Assembly (NCBI RefSeq): GCF_900660605.1
Contig: NZ_LR215024.1
Span: forward strand, 682,001 to 746,000
Length of the DNA stretch: 64,000 nucleotides
Origin: Mycoplasmopsis glycophila
GTDB taxonomy: Bacteria; Bacillota_I; Bacilli_A; Mycoplasmatales; Metamycoplasmataceae
Direction: 5' to 3'
How positions within the stretch are numbered: the stretch's first letter is position 1; every line of letters begins with the position of its first letter. The notes under the pieces are model-generated. The model made no database searches. It saw nothing but the letters and a program-made list of their open reading frames with translations, and had not been told where the DNA came from. The position numbers and the translations under genes were made by a program. This document shows positions 7,957 to 18,733 of this stretch, piece after piece.

Positions 7957-10900
7957 TTAAGCTTGTGCAGCTTTAACAGCAGCGTCAAGTTCTGTTAAAA
8001 AGTCTTTTAAATTATTAAGCATTGCGTTGGCTGTGTCTGATTGAGTAGTAAGAACTTCATTGTATTTTTCTAACATAGCTCCACGGTTAGCTTCTGGTAA
8101 TTTATTAATTTCTTCTTTAACTTTATTTTGTTCTGCTTCAGAAACAAATCCAAGAACTAATGATAATTTAGCAACGTGTTTTGTATTTGTTTCAATTGTT
8201 TTTGCAGCAGTAGTTTTTTCTGGTAATTGTGCAGCTGGATCTTGTAATTTAGCTTTTGAAGATTTGATTTGTTGTTTATCAGATTCGATTTGAGCTTCTA
8301 CTTGAGTTTTAATTGAATCATTGTATTCTTTCATTGCATCTTGAACTGTTTTATTAATACTTTTAATTTGAGCAGTTTGTTTTGCAATAGCTTCTTTAGT
8401 TGTAGCAGTTGTATTTACAAGTTCTTGAAGTGCAGCAACTTCCTCAGCATTAGATAATTTGTTTTTATCTGCTCTATTAGATGTTGATGAATTATATTTT
8501 GGATGACTAGAGTCAATGTCATGTTTATTAGCACCATTTTGTGATTCTGAAGCATTTCATCTTGCTAAGAAGTTAGTTGCTGACTTATCAGTTGGAGTAT
8601 ACGCAGCATAAATACCTTCTACTACTTCTGAATCAGCATTGTCAACTGCGACCTTACTTGAAGTAAGAACATTAATTAATCCAATTGTTTGTTTTGCAGC
8701 TTCTTTAGCTCTAGCATTTTCTTCTTTTGCAGCAAGAACTTGAAGAGCTTTAATTTGTTCGTTGTAAACTTTAATAGCTTCTGCTACATTTGGATTTTCA
8801 TCAGCTGCAGCGACTTTAGCTTTAATTTGTTCAACTTCATCTTTTGTTTCTTGACTTCATGGTTCTTGAGCTTTAAGAGCAGAAAAGGCAGCATTGTAAT
8901 CTTCTTTTCTTTCAAGAATATCAGCAAGTCTTTCAAGTCTTTCTCTAACAACTTTAACGTCATTTCTTGTAACATTAGGAATCATGGTATTTTTCATTTC
9001 ACCATTTGAGCCTGGGTATGAGAAGTTTACCATATTCATATCATATTGAGCTGTAAATAACATTGTTCTAAGTTCATCAAGTTCTGATTGAAGTTTTTGA
9101 ACCTCTACTTCATCTGTTATTTTTGTTGCATCATTTTTAATGTAGTAGTTTTCAATTGCTTCGATAATACTTAATAATTGAAGTCTTCTATCTCTGTTTT
9201 GAACAATTGTTCAAGTGTGTTGTTCACCTTGAGCAGGTTTACCAATAGATTTTGTGTATAAACTTGAGTATTTTTCAATTAATTTTTTAACTTCTGGTTT
9301 GTCATTGTAATCAGCTTTTGCAGCATTATCTTCAACTGCAACATTATTTGAAATAAATAACATTGGAAGTGTATTGTCATAAACAGATAAGTTAGCATCT
9401 CTAAGAGCATTTAAGAACTCATCAATACTTGTGAATGTTAATGTTTTTCCACTTGTTGTAACAAATTTTTCTTGGTTAGGATTTCCATTTGAGTATTTTT
9501 CAATGTCTTTTGCAAATCTTTCAACATCAAGATTGTTATTTTTGATGTATTGATTTACAGAAGTCATAATATCATTAGATACTTTAATGTATGCATCGTA
9601 GTAACCTTTAGCTGCAGTTTCATTAGCAGAAATTCTTTCATCTACAGATTGTGCATATGTATCATCTGCATTTTTGTTCATTTTTGCGGCTAATGCTTCA
9701 TTAATTGGTTTTAAAGCGTTTGCAAAAATAGTTTCAAATGATTCGTTTCCAGTTCCATCTTCTTTAGCTTTAGTGAATGAAGCAAGAAGTTTGTTCATTG
9801 AATTGAATCTTTTTACATAGAATTCATATTTCTTTTGAGCTAATGCAAATGTTAATTCTTTAACTTTAGCATTGTTGTATGCTTCTTCAGCTGTTCTTTG
9901 ATCAGCAGCAGCTAATGCAGCTTCTCTATAAGCATCTAATTGATCTTTAGTTTGTTGAATAAGGTTTTGAACAGCAACTTTTTGGTCTAATAATAAACCG
10001 ATTTCGAATTTAGCTTTTTCTGCTTCTGTATCATCTGTTAATTTAGATGTTTCTACAGTAGGAGTTTCGATTGTTCTTTCAAAGAATGCAATTTTAGCAT
10101 TAAGTTCATTTACAGCAGCAGCGACTTTAGCATCTAAAATAGCATTTCTAAGTTCTTTTGTTTGTAATTCAAATGTAGGAATTAATCCAGGAACTTCTTT
10201 CGATAGACCATATGCAAAGTTTTGGAATTTATTACCTGCAAGTTTATTTACATCTTCTAATGTAGCATTTGTGATTTTTGCAAGTTCAGTCTTAAGTTCA
10301 GTTGTTTTTTGTTCAAGAGTTTCTTTTGTGCTTTCTGGGTTTTTAAGTTCAGTTTCAAGAGCTTTAACTGCAGTTTCAAGAGCTTGTTTATTAGCTTCTT
10401 CAACTTTTTTAGCTTCAAGAATGTGTTTTGCAAGAAGTGCGTGAAGTTTTGCTTCAGCAACAGCAACAGCTTTATCAATTAAAGCAGCACCCCCATTATC
10501 GGTTGGTTTGTTTTGAAGACTAGAATCTTTTTGAACTTCATAATCTTTTTTAGCACGTTTGTATTTAGCTAATAATAATTCTGCTTGTAATTCTTTAGCA
10601 TCATTTACAAAGTTTGCAAATGTTTCGTTGTAAACGTCATATTCTCTCATTCCTTCTAATACAGTTGAGATGTGGTTTACAATTTCATCATATTGTGAAG
10701 ATTTAGCTAATTCTGCTTGGTAAGCTTTAAGTTCTGCAAGAGCATTTTGGTAACTTTCTCTAGCAGGTCTTAATAAAGCATCATAAATAGCACCTGTTTC
10801 AGTTTGTACTTTTGCAACTTCTAAATCTTTCGCCAATTGTTTTGAAAGTTCTTTTTGATCATTAAGTGTACCAAGAGCTTCAATATCAAATTTAAGCAAG

Positions 10901-13900
10901 TCTCTTACATCACCTTTTTCATCACCAAGAATATCAGCACCTTTGTCTTTTTCAACAAAATCAGCATTTGTATAAACTGTAGATGTGTCTTTTAATTTTG
11001 CTTCAGTAGCAAAAGCTGGTTTTAATACTCCTACTAATAAAGCTTGTGTATTTCTTTGTAATTTGAAACGAGCGTGTAATGTATCTTTAATTGCTTGAAG
11101 TTCATTGATTTTAGCAATAGCATCTGTGATATCTTGTGAGCTTGGTTGTGTTAATGATACATAGTTAGCATCTGTTGAGCTTAATAACGCAGGATTTTGT
11201 GTTTGTAAGTTACGTACTAACTCTTCTAATTTTTGTGATTTAAGTTGATATGATTTACCTGTTTTGAAGTTTTCTGTTGTTGTAGCTGTATCTGCATTAT
11301 CATATGTTGATAAAAGATTTTGAATTTCTACTACAGTAGGTAAAGCTAAAGCAGTTTTGTTTGCTTCAAATTTATCAATTACAGAAATTTTGTCATCTAA
11401 TGACTTGATTTCAGCATCAAGTGTTTTTGCTTGTGAAGATTTTGGATCTTGAACTTGATTTCTAGCTTGTTGTTTTTGTTCTTTTTCTTTAACTTTGTCA
11501 GCTTTTTGTTTTGCTAATTCAGCTGAAATTTTATCTACAGCTCTAACTTGTTCTAAAAGAATAGCGGCAGGTTTTTTGATAACTTCTAATTTTTTAATCT
11601 CATATGACTTAATATCAATTAACTTAATAGTATTTTCTTTGTTTGTTTGTAAGTCATAGTATGAAGCAGTATTTGCTCTGATAACATATTCTTCAACAAG
11701 TTTTTTAGCTTTTTGATATGCAGCAATTTTTTCATCTAATGTTGTTTTGTCAGTAAATTTAATTGCTTCTTTTGATAATTCAATTCCTTGTGCAAGAACA
11801 CCTTTAGCATCATAAAGTTTGTATGATTCATAAATAGGAATTAAATGATCTGTATTTCAAATAGCTAATTCATATTCATATCTAGCATTATCAACACGTT
11901 TGTCATTTATAGCAACTTGAAGTTTTTCAACTGCTTTTTTGTATGCTGGATAAATGATTTCGTGTTTTTCTTGAGCGTGATCTGTTCCTTCTGCAAGGTT
12001 AGCTAATACATCTAAAACAGGTTGGAATTTGTTTGTAGAATCAGCAGTAGCAGGAACTTCATCAGCTGTTCTAACAATTCCGATAATTAATGCACGAGCA
12101 TCATTTAAAGCAGTTGAAAGGTTGGCTTTTGGTGAGTATCCTTCAACAACACCATTTGCAAGGTATCCTGAAGCTTTAACATTTTCATGAACAGCTGTTG
12201 AAGGAACATCTGATCAGTTTTCACCTAATGCAGCAATTTCTTTTGCAACTTTTTGTTTTTCAATTGCGTATTCGAAGTATCCATATGCATCTAATGCAGC
12301 ACTTGCTTTATCATAGATATCTTCAGCTAATTCATAGTTGTTTCTTGTTGTTGCAGGTTGTCCTTCAGCAGCAGGTTTATTTAATGAAACTGGAGCTTCA
12401 AATACTTTGTTTAAAGCATCCTTAAGGGCTTTAAGAGCATTTTGTTCTTCTTCTGTTTCAAATAATTCTGCAGGAACTGCATTAACATAATTTGTTTTAT
12501 CTGAAGAAACTTTTGTAACAAAGCTTTCGATTGCTTTTTTAGCTTTTTCATCTAAACCGTTACTGTATGCGCTTAATTTTTCTGTATCTGCTTTAAGGAA
12601 GTCTAATAATCTTGCAACTTCAAGAGTATTTACAAGTCCAAATGCAGGAATATCAGAAGCACCTTCAGTTGTTGCTACTGCACCTTTATCAAAATTGTTT
12701 TGTAATTGAGCAGCAACAGCATATTGAGCAACTGCTTTAGCAAGTAATTCTTTTTTATCTTTTTCTGTTAAGTTAGATGAAGAAACTTTAAGTTGATCTT
12801 TAAGAGCAACAAGATTTTTGAAATCATCTGAAGCACCAGGGAAAAGATCTGTTGGTGTAAAGTAAAGATTTTCTAAAATATCTTTTTCAAATCTACTTAA
12901 AGCAAGTAAATTTTCAAAGTCTTCAACAAGTTGAATATTAGAAGCTTTGTTGTATGAAAGAATTAAAGCTTGAATTTTTTCATATAAAGCTTTGTGTGAT
13001 TTAATTGTTTCAACAACTTCTTCGTATTTAGCAACAGCTGCAGCTTTCATTGAGTTGACAAATGTAGAAACAGCAGAATTAATAGCATCTTTAGCACTTT
13101 GGTATGTAGCTGTTGTTCTTTGGGCTTCTTCAACTTCTTCAACTGCACCTTGAGCAGCTTGAACAGCATTTTCTAATGCAGTAATTAAATCAGCTGAATT
13201 TTCAACAGTTTCATATGATGCTTGAACATCAGAATCAACAGTTTGTTTGTTAACAAGTTTTTTAGCATGTTCAACAGCTCTTTTGTAGAATCTTCTTTGA
13301 AGAGCAAAGTCATCGTTTGCTTTAACTTGATCTAATACTGGAAGTTGTTGATCATATAAGTTTGCTGTAATTTTGTTTGCTCATTCAGTTGCAAGAGAAT
13401 CTTGTTCATTATTTTGGAACACTTTTTCTTGTAATTTAGCAATTTCAGCAGCTGTGTATGTTCTAGCTCATGTAGGAGTTGTTTTGTTTGCGTCTTGTTC
13501 TGTTGGAGTAAGAACATCAAACATAACTTCTTGATCATCAAATACAACAAGGTCGATGTATTTAACTAAATCAGCTTTTTTGTTTGTGTATGCAACACGG
13601 CTTGCTTTTAATTGGTTGTTAACAGTATCTTTAGCAGCTTGTGCAGCTTTTAAGTTTTCTGCAAGTTCTTTAACTTTAGCTGGAAGAGCAGCATCTCTTA
13701 ATAAGTTTTCAAGATATACAACTTCATTGTATGTTTCAGAATCTACTAAAGCATATGCATTTTTGTATGATGTAAATAATCTTCCAAAAATATCTGAAAC
13801 TTGTGTTGAAGTTCCATTTTCTTGAACTGAAGATGTAGCGTAACGTGCTTTTAAAGCTTCAGGGTTGAATGATGAATCTACAGTTAAGTTAGCAGCACCA

Positions 13901-14634
13901 ACTAATAATGGTCTATCTTTTTCTTCAACGTCCTTGTTAAAGAAGTTTAATACTGCTTGGTTTAGTTCACCTGTTGAGCTAATTAATCCTTTTGCTAAAA
14001 TAATTAAAATGCTTTGTGTTTGAACTGGAGTTGTAATGATTGGAGTAGTGTTTCTAAGTTCTGAATCACTTGGTTGTCCTTCTGAGCTTAAAGCACTTAA
14101 TGTTGCAGTAATAGCTCTTTTTGCATCTTTAACATTTTTTGTGTTTTGAGCAGCTTCAGTTAATGAATTAATGAATTCTGAAAGTTCATTAACTCCCTTT
14201 GTAAGTTCAGCAATGTTGTTTTTGTGAGCATTGTTTAAAGCAACTTCTGCTTCTTTAATTTGTTCAGCTTGTTTAGCGTAATCTTCTTTTGTTAAATCAT
14301 CGCTTAATACTGAAAGTTTTGCATCTTCAAGAAGTTTTGATAATGCATCAGATGCTTCTTTAACGTTGCTTGGTTTTTCGTAAATTGAAAGATTGTTATA
14401 TTCTTTTACAACTCATCCATTAAATTCAGCAGGATTTGCGTAGAAATTGTCAACTTGACTTTTTACTACTTCTGCAGATGTAACAACGTTGTTAAGGTCA
14501 ACAATAGCTTCGTTTCTTTCTTGCGCTTCTTTAGCTTTGGCATTTGCTGTTGTAGCAACCGGTATAGCAACCACAGCAGTACCTACTAAAAGACCTGCAA
14601 CACCTAAAAGTAAATATTTACTTTTTTTAGTCAT
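7957..14634 (-). CDS. Giant helical surface protein (2,225 aa)
   Basis: One uninterrupted frame under code 4; I checked the interrupted stretches for TAA/TAG and found none. The N-terminus (MTKKSKYLLLGVAGLLVG, then a run to ATTANA) is a signal peptide or membrane anchor without a lipobox cysteine, so the protein is secreted or N-terminally anchored rather than lipidated. The rest is almost wholly alpha-helical, rich in A, K, E, L and N, with long coiled-coil stretches such as ELAKSSQYDEIVNHISTVLE and no cysteines that I noticed. It resembles large mycoplasma adhesin or gliding-type coiled-coil proteins in form only; I see no recognisable domain. Shine-Dalgarno AAGGAAAGG precedes the ATG. Monocistronic, ended by the hairpins at 7847-7933. 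Confidence 0.85.
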
Positions 14635-14876
14635 TTTTTTCCTTTCCTTTTGGGTAAAAGTTTTGTTTAGTATTAAATTAAAAAATATTTTTAATTTATT
14701 TTGTTTGTTTATATTATGGTTATTTATTTAAAATAAATATTTTGATATCAAATTTCCATGGGATAATACCATTTTTATTCCATGAATAATATTTTTTGGT
14801 CAGTACTGACAATTAAAAATTGCAGTGAGTGTTTTTCTTTTTTAAATAAGAAAACTTTTTTTAAGATTGAAATTTT
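14635..14876. promoter_or_regulatory. Promoter region of the giant gene with a 12-bp palindrome
   Basis: The 242-bp region between rbfA and the giant gene holds a perfect palindrome GTCAGTACTGAC at 14799-14810, about 165 bp upstream of the start codon, and AT-rich promoter-like sequence (TAATAT and TATAAA on the minus strand near 14712-14720). The palindrome lacks a T run and is not a terminator; it could be an operator. Confidence 0.4.
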
Positions 14877-15218
14877 TTATTTTTGGTCAGCTTTAATTTC
14901 TCTTAAAATTTCGTCTATTCGACTACCAGTCTGGCTCACTTCATCTAGTAAAAAATGAACTTCTGGAACTTTTCTCCAATTTAAAGATTTAGCTAAAATT
15001 TTCCGTATATAACCTGCAGAATTATTTAGGGCGATAATTCCTTTTTGGTTATTTCCTGATAAATTAACAAAAACCTTCAAATGGGATAAATCGTTAGTTA
15101 GTTTCACATCCATCACAACAGGGTCAATAACGTTTACGTTTTGTAAATCTGTAGCTAGGATATTTGCAACTAACTGTTGAATTTGAGATTCCTTTCTCTT
15201 TAAATTTATTTCATTCAT
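14877..15218 (-). CDS. rbfA: Ribosome-binding factor A
   Basis: A 113-aa KH-like protein that binds 30S precursors and helps 16S rRNA 5'-end maturation. Segments such as NLKRKESQIQQLVANILA, the VMDVKLTNDLSHLKVFVNLSG strand pair and the C-terminal PEVHFLLDEVSQTGSRIDEIL match RbfA (typical end: P.l.F..D.s.e...+i..ll). Length is normal for the small Gram-positive form. It is transcribed alone, divergent from the type II restriction-modification genes, and ends with no clear terminator except an A/T-rich stem near 14830-14870. Confidence 0.9.
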   Translation of the reverse strand: MNEINLKRKESQIQQLVANILATDLQNVNVIDPVVMDVKLTNDLSHLKVFVNLSGNNQKGIIALNNSAGYIRKILAKSLNWRKVPEVHFLLDEVSQTGSRIDEILREIKADQK

Positions 15219-15474
15219 GTGTTTATTATATCAAAAACGAAAAATAATTAAATACCTTAAGTTTTAATTTAAAAGTATGTGGAAAAAATGCTTAAAACAG
15301 AGCATAAAAGCTTCTTTTTGTGAGTTTTTTTTGAATTAAAAAAGTCCAAAACAATAATTCAGATTATATCTAAATTATATTTAAATGTGATTTTAATTTT
15401 AATCTTCTTAAATTAAAGTTATAGTTTTGTTTTATATACTTTTTAAAAATTTTTAGCGCGTTAAAATAATAAGT
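15219..15474. promoter_or_regulatory. Divergent promoter region between rbfA and the methyltransferase
   Basis: A 256-bp A/T-rich region without a gene. A plus-strand TATACT lies near 15434-15439 and would give a 35-base leader with no Shine-Dalgarno sequence before the methyltransferase ATG. Confidence 0.35.
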
Positions 15475-16686
15475 ATGATGAAAAAAGAAGTTAGAATTTA
15501 TGAATTGTTCGCAGGAATTGGTAGTCAATTTTATGCATTAAAAAAGATTGCAAAAAACTTTCAACCAATTTCTTTAGGTGCATGTGAGTTTTATATAGAT
15601 GCAATAATATCTTATATGATCATTCATTATGGAGAATTAACACCAGAAACTGATTTCACCAAAGAAGAAATGCACAATTTACTAAAAGATTTTACATTCA
15701 GTTCTGATAGTAAAAATCAAGTTTCTAAAAATTATTTTTTAAAAATAAGAGAGGATAAGTTAAGAAAGATTTTTCCTTATTTGTACTCTTTTATAAATAT
15801 GGATTATTTTAATTTTAAATATAAAAATAGTGGAGAGAGAGAGAGAGAGAACTTCACCGATATTAAGCAAATCACTAAATTACCACGTAATATAGATATA
15901 TTAAAATATTCATTTCCTTGTCAAGATTTATCACAACAAGGGAAACAAAGAGGAATATCACCAGAAACAAGAAGTGGTTTACTTTTAGAAGTTGAAAGGA
16001 TACTGAAGCAAAACAAAGACAATTTACCAAAAGTTCTATTACTTGAAAATGTAAAAGCATTAATAACAAAAAAATTTATTAACGATTTCGAAAAATGAAT
16101 TGATGTTTTAAATGAATTGGGGTATAAATCTTATTACAAGGTTATAAATTCATCTGACTATGGTTCGGCACAAAATAGAGAAAGAGTTTTTTGTGTCTCA
16201 TTTTTAGGCAAGCACAAAAAATTCGAGTTTCCTGCAAAAAAAGAAACAAAAAATAACAACAAATTAACAAGAATATTAAAACTATCTGAAATTGAAGAAA
16301 AAACTATTTTGGAATTAGATCAAAAAATTAAATTCTCAAAAACTAAAAATGGAATTTTTAAAGCATTTATTCCAAACTATACAAGTTTTAATTCGGAAAA
16401 TTATGTTTATTTACCAAAAGGTATTGGTCCTACTCTAACTGCTAGTGGAGCAAATAGCAGATTAAAGTTTTATTATCAAAATCACAAAAAAGTTCGTTAT
16501 ATAGATGAAATACAATCATATCAATATATGGGTTTTGACAAAAAAGTTGCTAAAAAGGTCAAAGAAACAAATCTAATTCCTAAAAATAAAATGATTTTCA
16601 CCTGTGGTAATTCAATATCTGTCGAAGTTCTTGAAAATCTTTTTTTAAGTATTTTAAGCTCAATTAATATTCAAAAAGAAAGTTAA
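15475..16686 (+). CDS. DNA (cytosine-5) methyltransferase, type II R-M, phase-variable
   Basis: A 403-aa SAM-dependent C5 methylase. Motif I is ELFAGIGSQ at the N-terminus, motif IV SFPCQDLSQQG has the catalytic Cys149, motif VI is LLLENV, motif VIII QNRERVF and motif X GNSISV near the C-terminus; the variable target-recognition region lies between VIII and X. A (GA)9 tract at 15833-15850 encodes ERERE between motifs II/III and IV and is now in frame. Loss or gain of one unit would stop translation within about 20 codons, before the catalytic motif. There is no clear Shine-Dalgarno; two ATGs occur in a row and the first is used here. The nuclease gene starts 1 base after the stop. Recognition sequence unknown. 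Confidence 0.93.
15833..15850 (+). repeat. (GA)9 simple repeat in the methyltransferase gene
   Basis: Nine GA units inside the coding sequence, in frame at present (reads as alternating E and R). Dinucleotide tracts change length by slipped-strand mispairing, so this is a likely on/off switch for the methylase. Confidence 0.9.
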
Positions 16687-16687
16687 T

Positions 16688-17995
16688 ATGAGCAAAAAAT
16701 ATATAAATTTTTATTTGTGAGATTGAAAAGAAGAAAACGATGATATGGATGTCACAAGAGTGGTCGTACCTATATTAGCAACTTATAAAAAGAAGAAAAT
16801 GGAATTTAAATTTAAACTTAATCTATTTATTCGAAACAAACAAAAGTTTATAGTCTTTTGGTACCCTTATTTTGAAAATTTACAAATAGATTTATGCCAA
16901 ACACCAAAATGAAAAAATAAAACACTCAATAAAATGAGAAAATCACTTTTTGAATATTTAAACAAAAATGCTTCTGAACAAAAATTTAAGCAAAAAGAAA
17001 GAAAGAACTTAAAAGATAAAGAAATTGTCACATTAACTAAAGAAGAACTCAAAATTGCTAATCAATGATTTTTTGAAAATTCTGATAAGTCTACATTTAA
17101 TAATATTTCAGGAATTATCACAGGCCGCAATCCAGGAGGTAAAATATCTAATCCTAATGCGGCTGAAATGAGAATAGATTCTGATGATATAAATCCTTTA
17201 ATTAAATGTTTTATATCAAACATAGTAGATTTGTTAATAGAAAAAAATATCAAGCTAAAAAAAAAGAAAAAAGAAAAATTAAAAAGTCAAGAAATCTCAA
17301 ATTCGTCATTTATTGAGTTTATGCTTTCTGGTGAAAATAATAATTCAATTTATCATGAAATTTTTAATGCTTTTTTAACAGAAGCAAAGATGGAAAGAAA
17401 AGAAATAACACAAAAAATAATGATTAAATATCAAAATTGACTGAAAAAGTCTAGCTACTTTACTAGTTTTTGTCTAAACGTAAGAAAGAAAGTAAAAAAG
17501 TTAAGAAATAAAAATCAAAAATATAAACCTAATGTTTTTCATAAAGAATGAGACAAAATTCTTTTTGAAAGAGCACACATATATCCTGTACAAAAAACAC
17601 AAAAAGAACTTGAAGATAATTTAAATGATTTTTATAATTCTTATTTTATAAGTAATAAAGCTATAAATTTAAGTAATTCTGTTTTTAAACAAAAAATAAA
17701 TTCTTTTGAAGAAAATGCATATAGAAGATTAGATGAAATAGCAAATAAAAATAATTTACTAGATATGGATAAAAATACTCATGCACTATTTGATTCGAAT
17801 GTATTTTCTTACAACGAAAAAGGCGAAATTCAAATTAAAGTAAATAGAAGAGCGAAAGATATAGATGAAATATATAATAAAATACCAAAAGAAAAACTAA
17901 ATAAAGAAATGATATTTTTTATCGACAAAAGAAACCGCTATTATGTTGATAATGAAAAATATAAAAACTATACAAATGAAAAAAGAATCACTTAA
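16688..17995 (+). CDS. HNH-type type II restriction endonuclease
   Basis: A 435-aa protein directly after the C5 methylase. The C-terminal part carries an HNH-like motif: ERAHIYPV (His297), then about 40 residues later a helix and NNLLDMDKNTHALFD (His365), followed by the usual strand with GEIQIKV. This matches the AHI-P...NLL-L...H-LFD pattern of HNH restriction endonucleases. The N-terminal two thirds are basic and not recognisable; they probably hold the DNA-recognition part. The gap of 1 base to the methylase implies coupled translation, so a frameshift in the GA tract could also lower nuclease synthesis and protect the cell. Cleavage sequence unknown. Confidence 0.8.
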
Positions 17996-18020
17996 ACCGG
18001 AATTGTGTTCACAAAACAAA

Positions 18021-18048
18021 AAAACAAGCTTTTTAGGCTTGTTTTTTT
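18021..18048 (+). terminator. Terminator of the type II R-M operon
   Basis: Stem AAACAAGC/GCTTGTTT with a 7-base loop followed by a T run, 26 bases after the nuclease stop codon. Confidence 0.8.
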
Positions 18049-18074
18049 GTATTAGTTACCTTTTGCTTTCTTAA

Positions 18075-18138
18075 CCTGAGTTTCCAAGTTAGACCTCATT
18101 TTTTTGAGGTCTAACTTGGAAACTCAGGGAAACTCAGG
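18075..18138. repeat. Perfect 23-bp inverted repeat with a duplicated end
   Basis: The arms 18075-18097 (CCTGAGTTTCC...GACCTC) and 18106-18128 are exact reverse complements around an 8-base AT(7) loop. The last ten bases (GAAACTCAGG) are repeated at 18129-18138. Neither side has a T run, so it is not an ordinary terminator. It lies between the restriction-modification operon and the tpx terminator and has clearly higher G+C than its surroundings. Confidence 0.75.
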
Positions 18139-18162
18139 ATAATAACTCATAAATATATAAAA

Positions 18163-18194
18163 ACACGAAATATGGTTGTGTCCATATTTCGTGT
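18163..18194 (-). terminator. Terminator of the rarA...tpx run
   Basis: Perfect 13-bp stem ACACGAAATATGG/CCATATTTCGTGT with a 6-base loop, followed on the minus strand by TTTTATATATT, 12 bases after the tpx stop. Confidence 0.8.
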
Positions 18195-18206
18195 CCTAGT
18201 TTATTC

Positions 18207-18713
18207 TTATTTTATTAAGTTTCTTACCACTTCAAGTGCAGGTTCATAGTTAGGTTCTTGCTTAATTTCATCAAGAATTTCTTGATAAGAGATTTTGCCA
18301 TTTTGATCAATTACAAAGACACTTCTTCCAAGTAGTCTTAATTCTTCAATTAGTAAACCGTATTTTAGACCAAAATCTGTAAGTCTATGATCTGAAAGTG
18401 TTATTGCGTTAGTAATACCTTCAGCAGCACAATATCGATCAAGAGCAAAAGGTAAATCATTTGAAATTGTAACTAGTAAAGCTTTATCTTTAAAGTTTCC
18501 AATTTCTTGATTAAATCTTTTGGTTTGTAATGCGCAAATTCCTGTATCAATTGAAGGGAAAGAAGTTAAAATTATTACCTTACCAAAATGATCACTTAAT
18601 TTGAATTCTTCTAAATTTGATTTTAACGCTTTAAAATCAGGTGCTTTTTGTCCTATTTGAACATTATTACCAATTAAAGTAATAGGATTACCGCCAATTG
18701 TAATTTTTTTCAT
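18207..18713 (-). CDS. tpx: Thiol peroxidase (Tpx, atypical 2-Cys peroxiredoxin)
   Basis: A 168-aa cytoplasmic peroxiredoxin that reduces H2O2 and organic peroxides with thioredoxin. The N-terminal beta-hairpin (ITIGGNPITLIGN) is the Tpx hallmark. The peroxidatic cysteine lies in SFPSIDTGICALQT (family SxDTxxC) and the resolving cysteine in RYCAAEGI. Length equals the family norm. Its ATG follows AAAGGA, 20 bases after the glyA stop, so it is the last gene of the run from rarA. It probably serves oxidative defence in an organism without catalase. Confidence 0.95.
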   Translation of the reverse strand: MKKITIGGNPITLIGNNVQIGQKAPDFKALKSNLEEFKLSDHFGKVIILTSFPSIDTGICALQTKRFNQEIGNFKDKALLVTISNDLPFALDRYCAAEGITNAITLSDHRLTDFGLKYGLLIEELRLLGRSVFVIDQNGKISYQEILDEIKQEPNYEPALEVVRNLIK

Positions 18714-18733
18714 ATTAGTTCCTTTTTTTAAAA

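Noticed and set aside
8060-14731. Several plus-strand frames of 65-106 codons opposite the giant gene
   Set aside because: They reflect the biased codon use of a long helical protein read on the other strand; no ribosome-binding sites or recognisable sequence.
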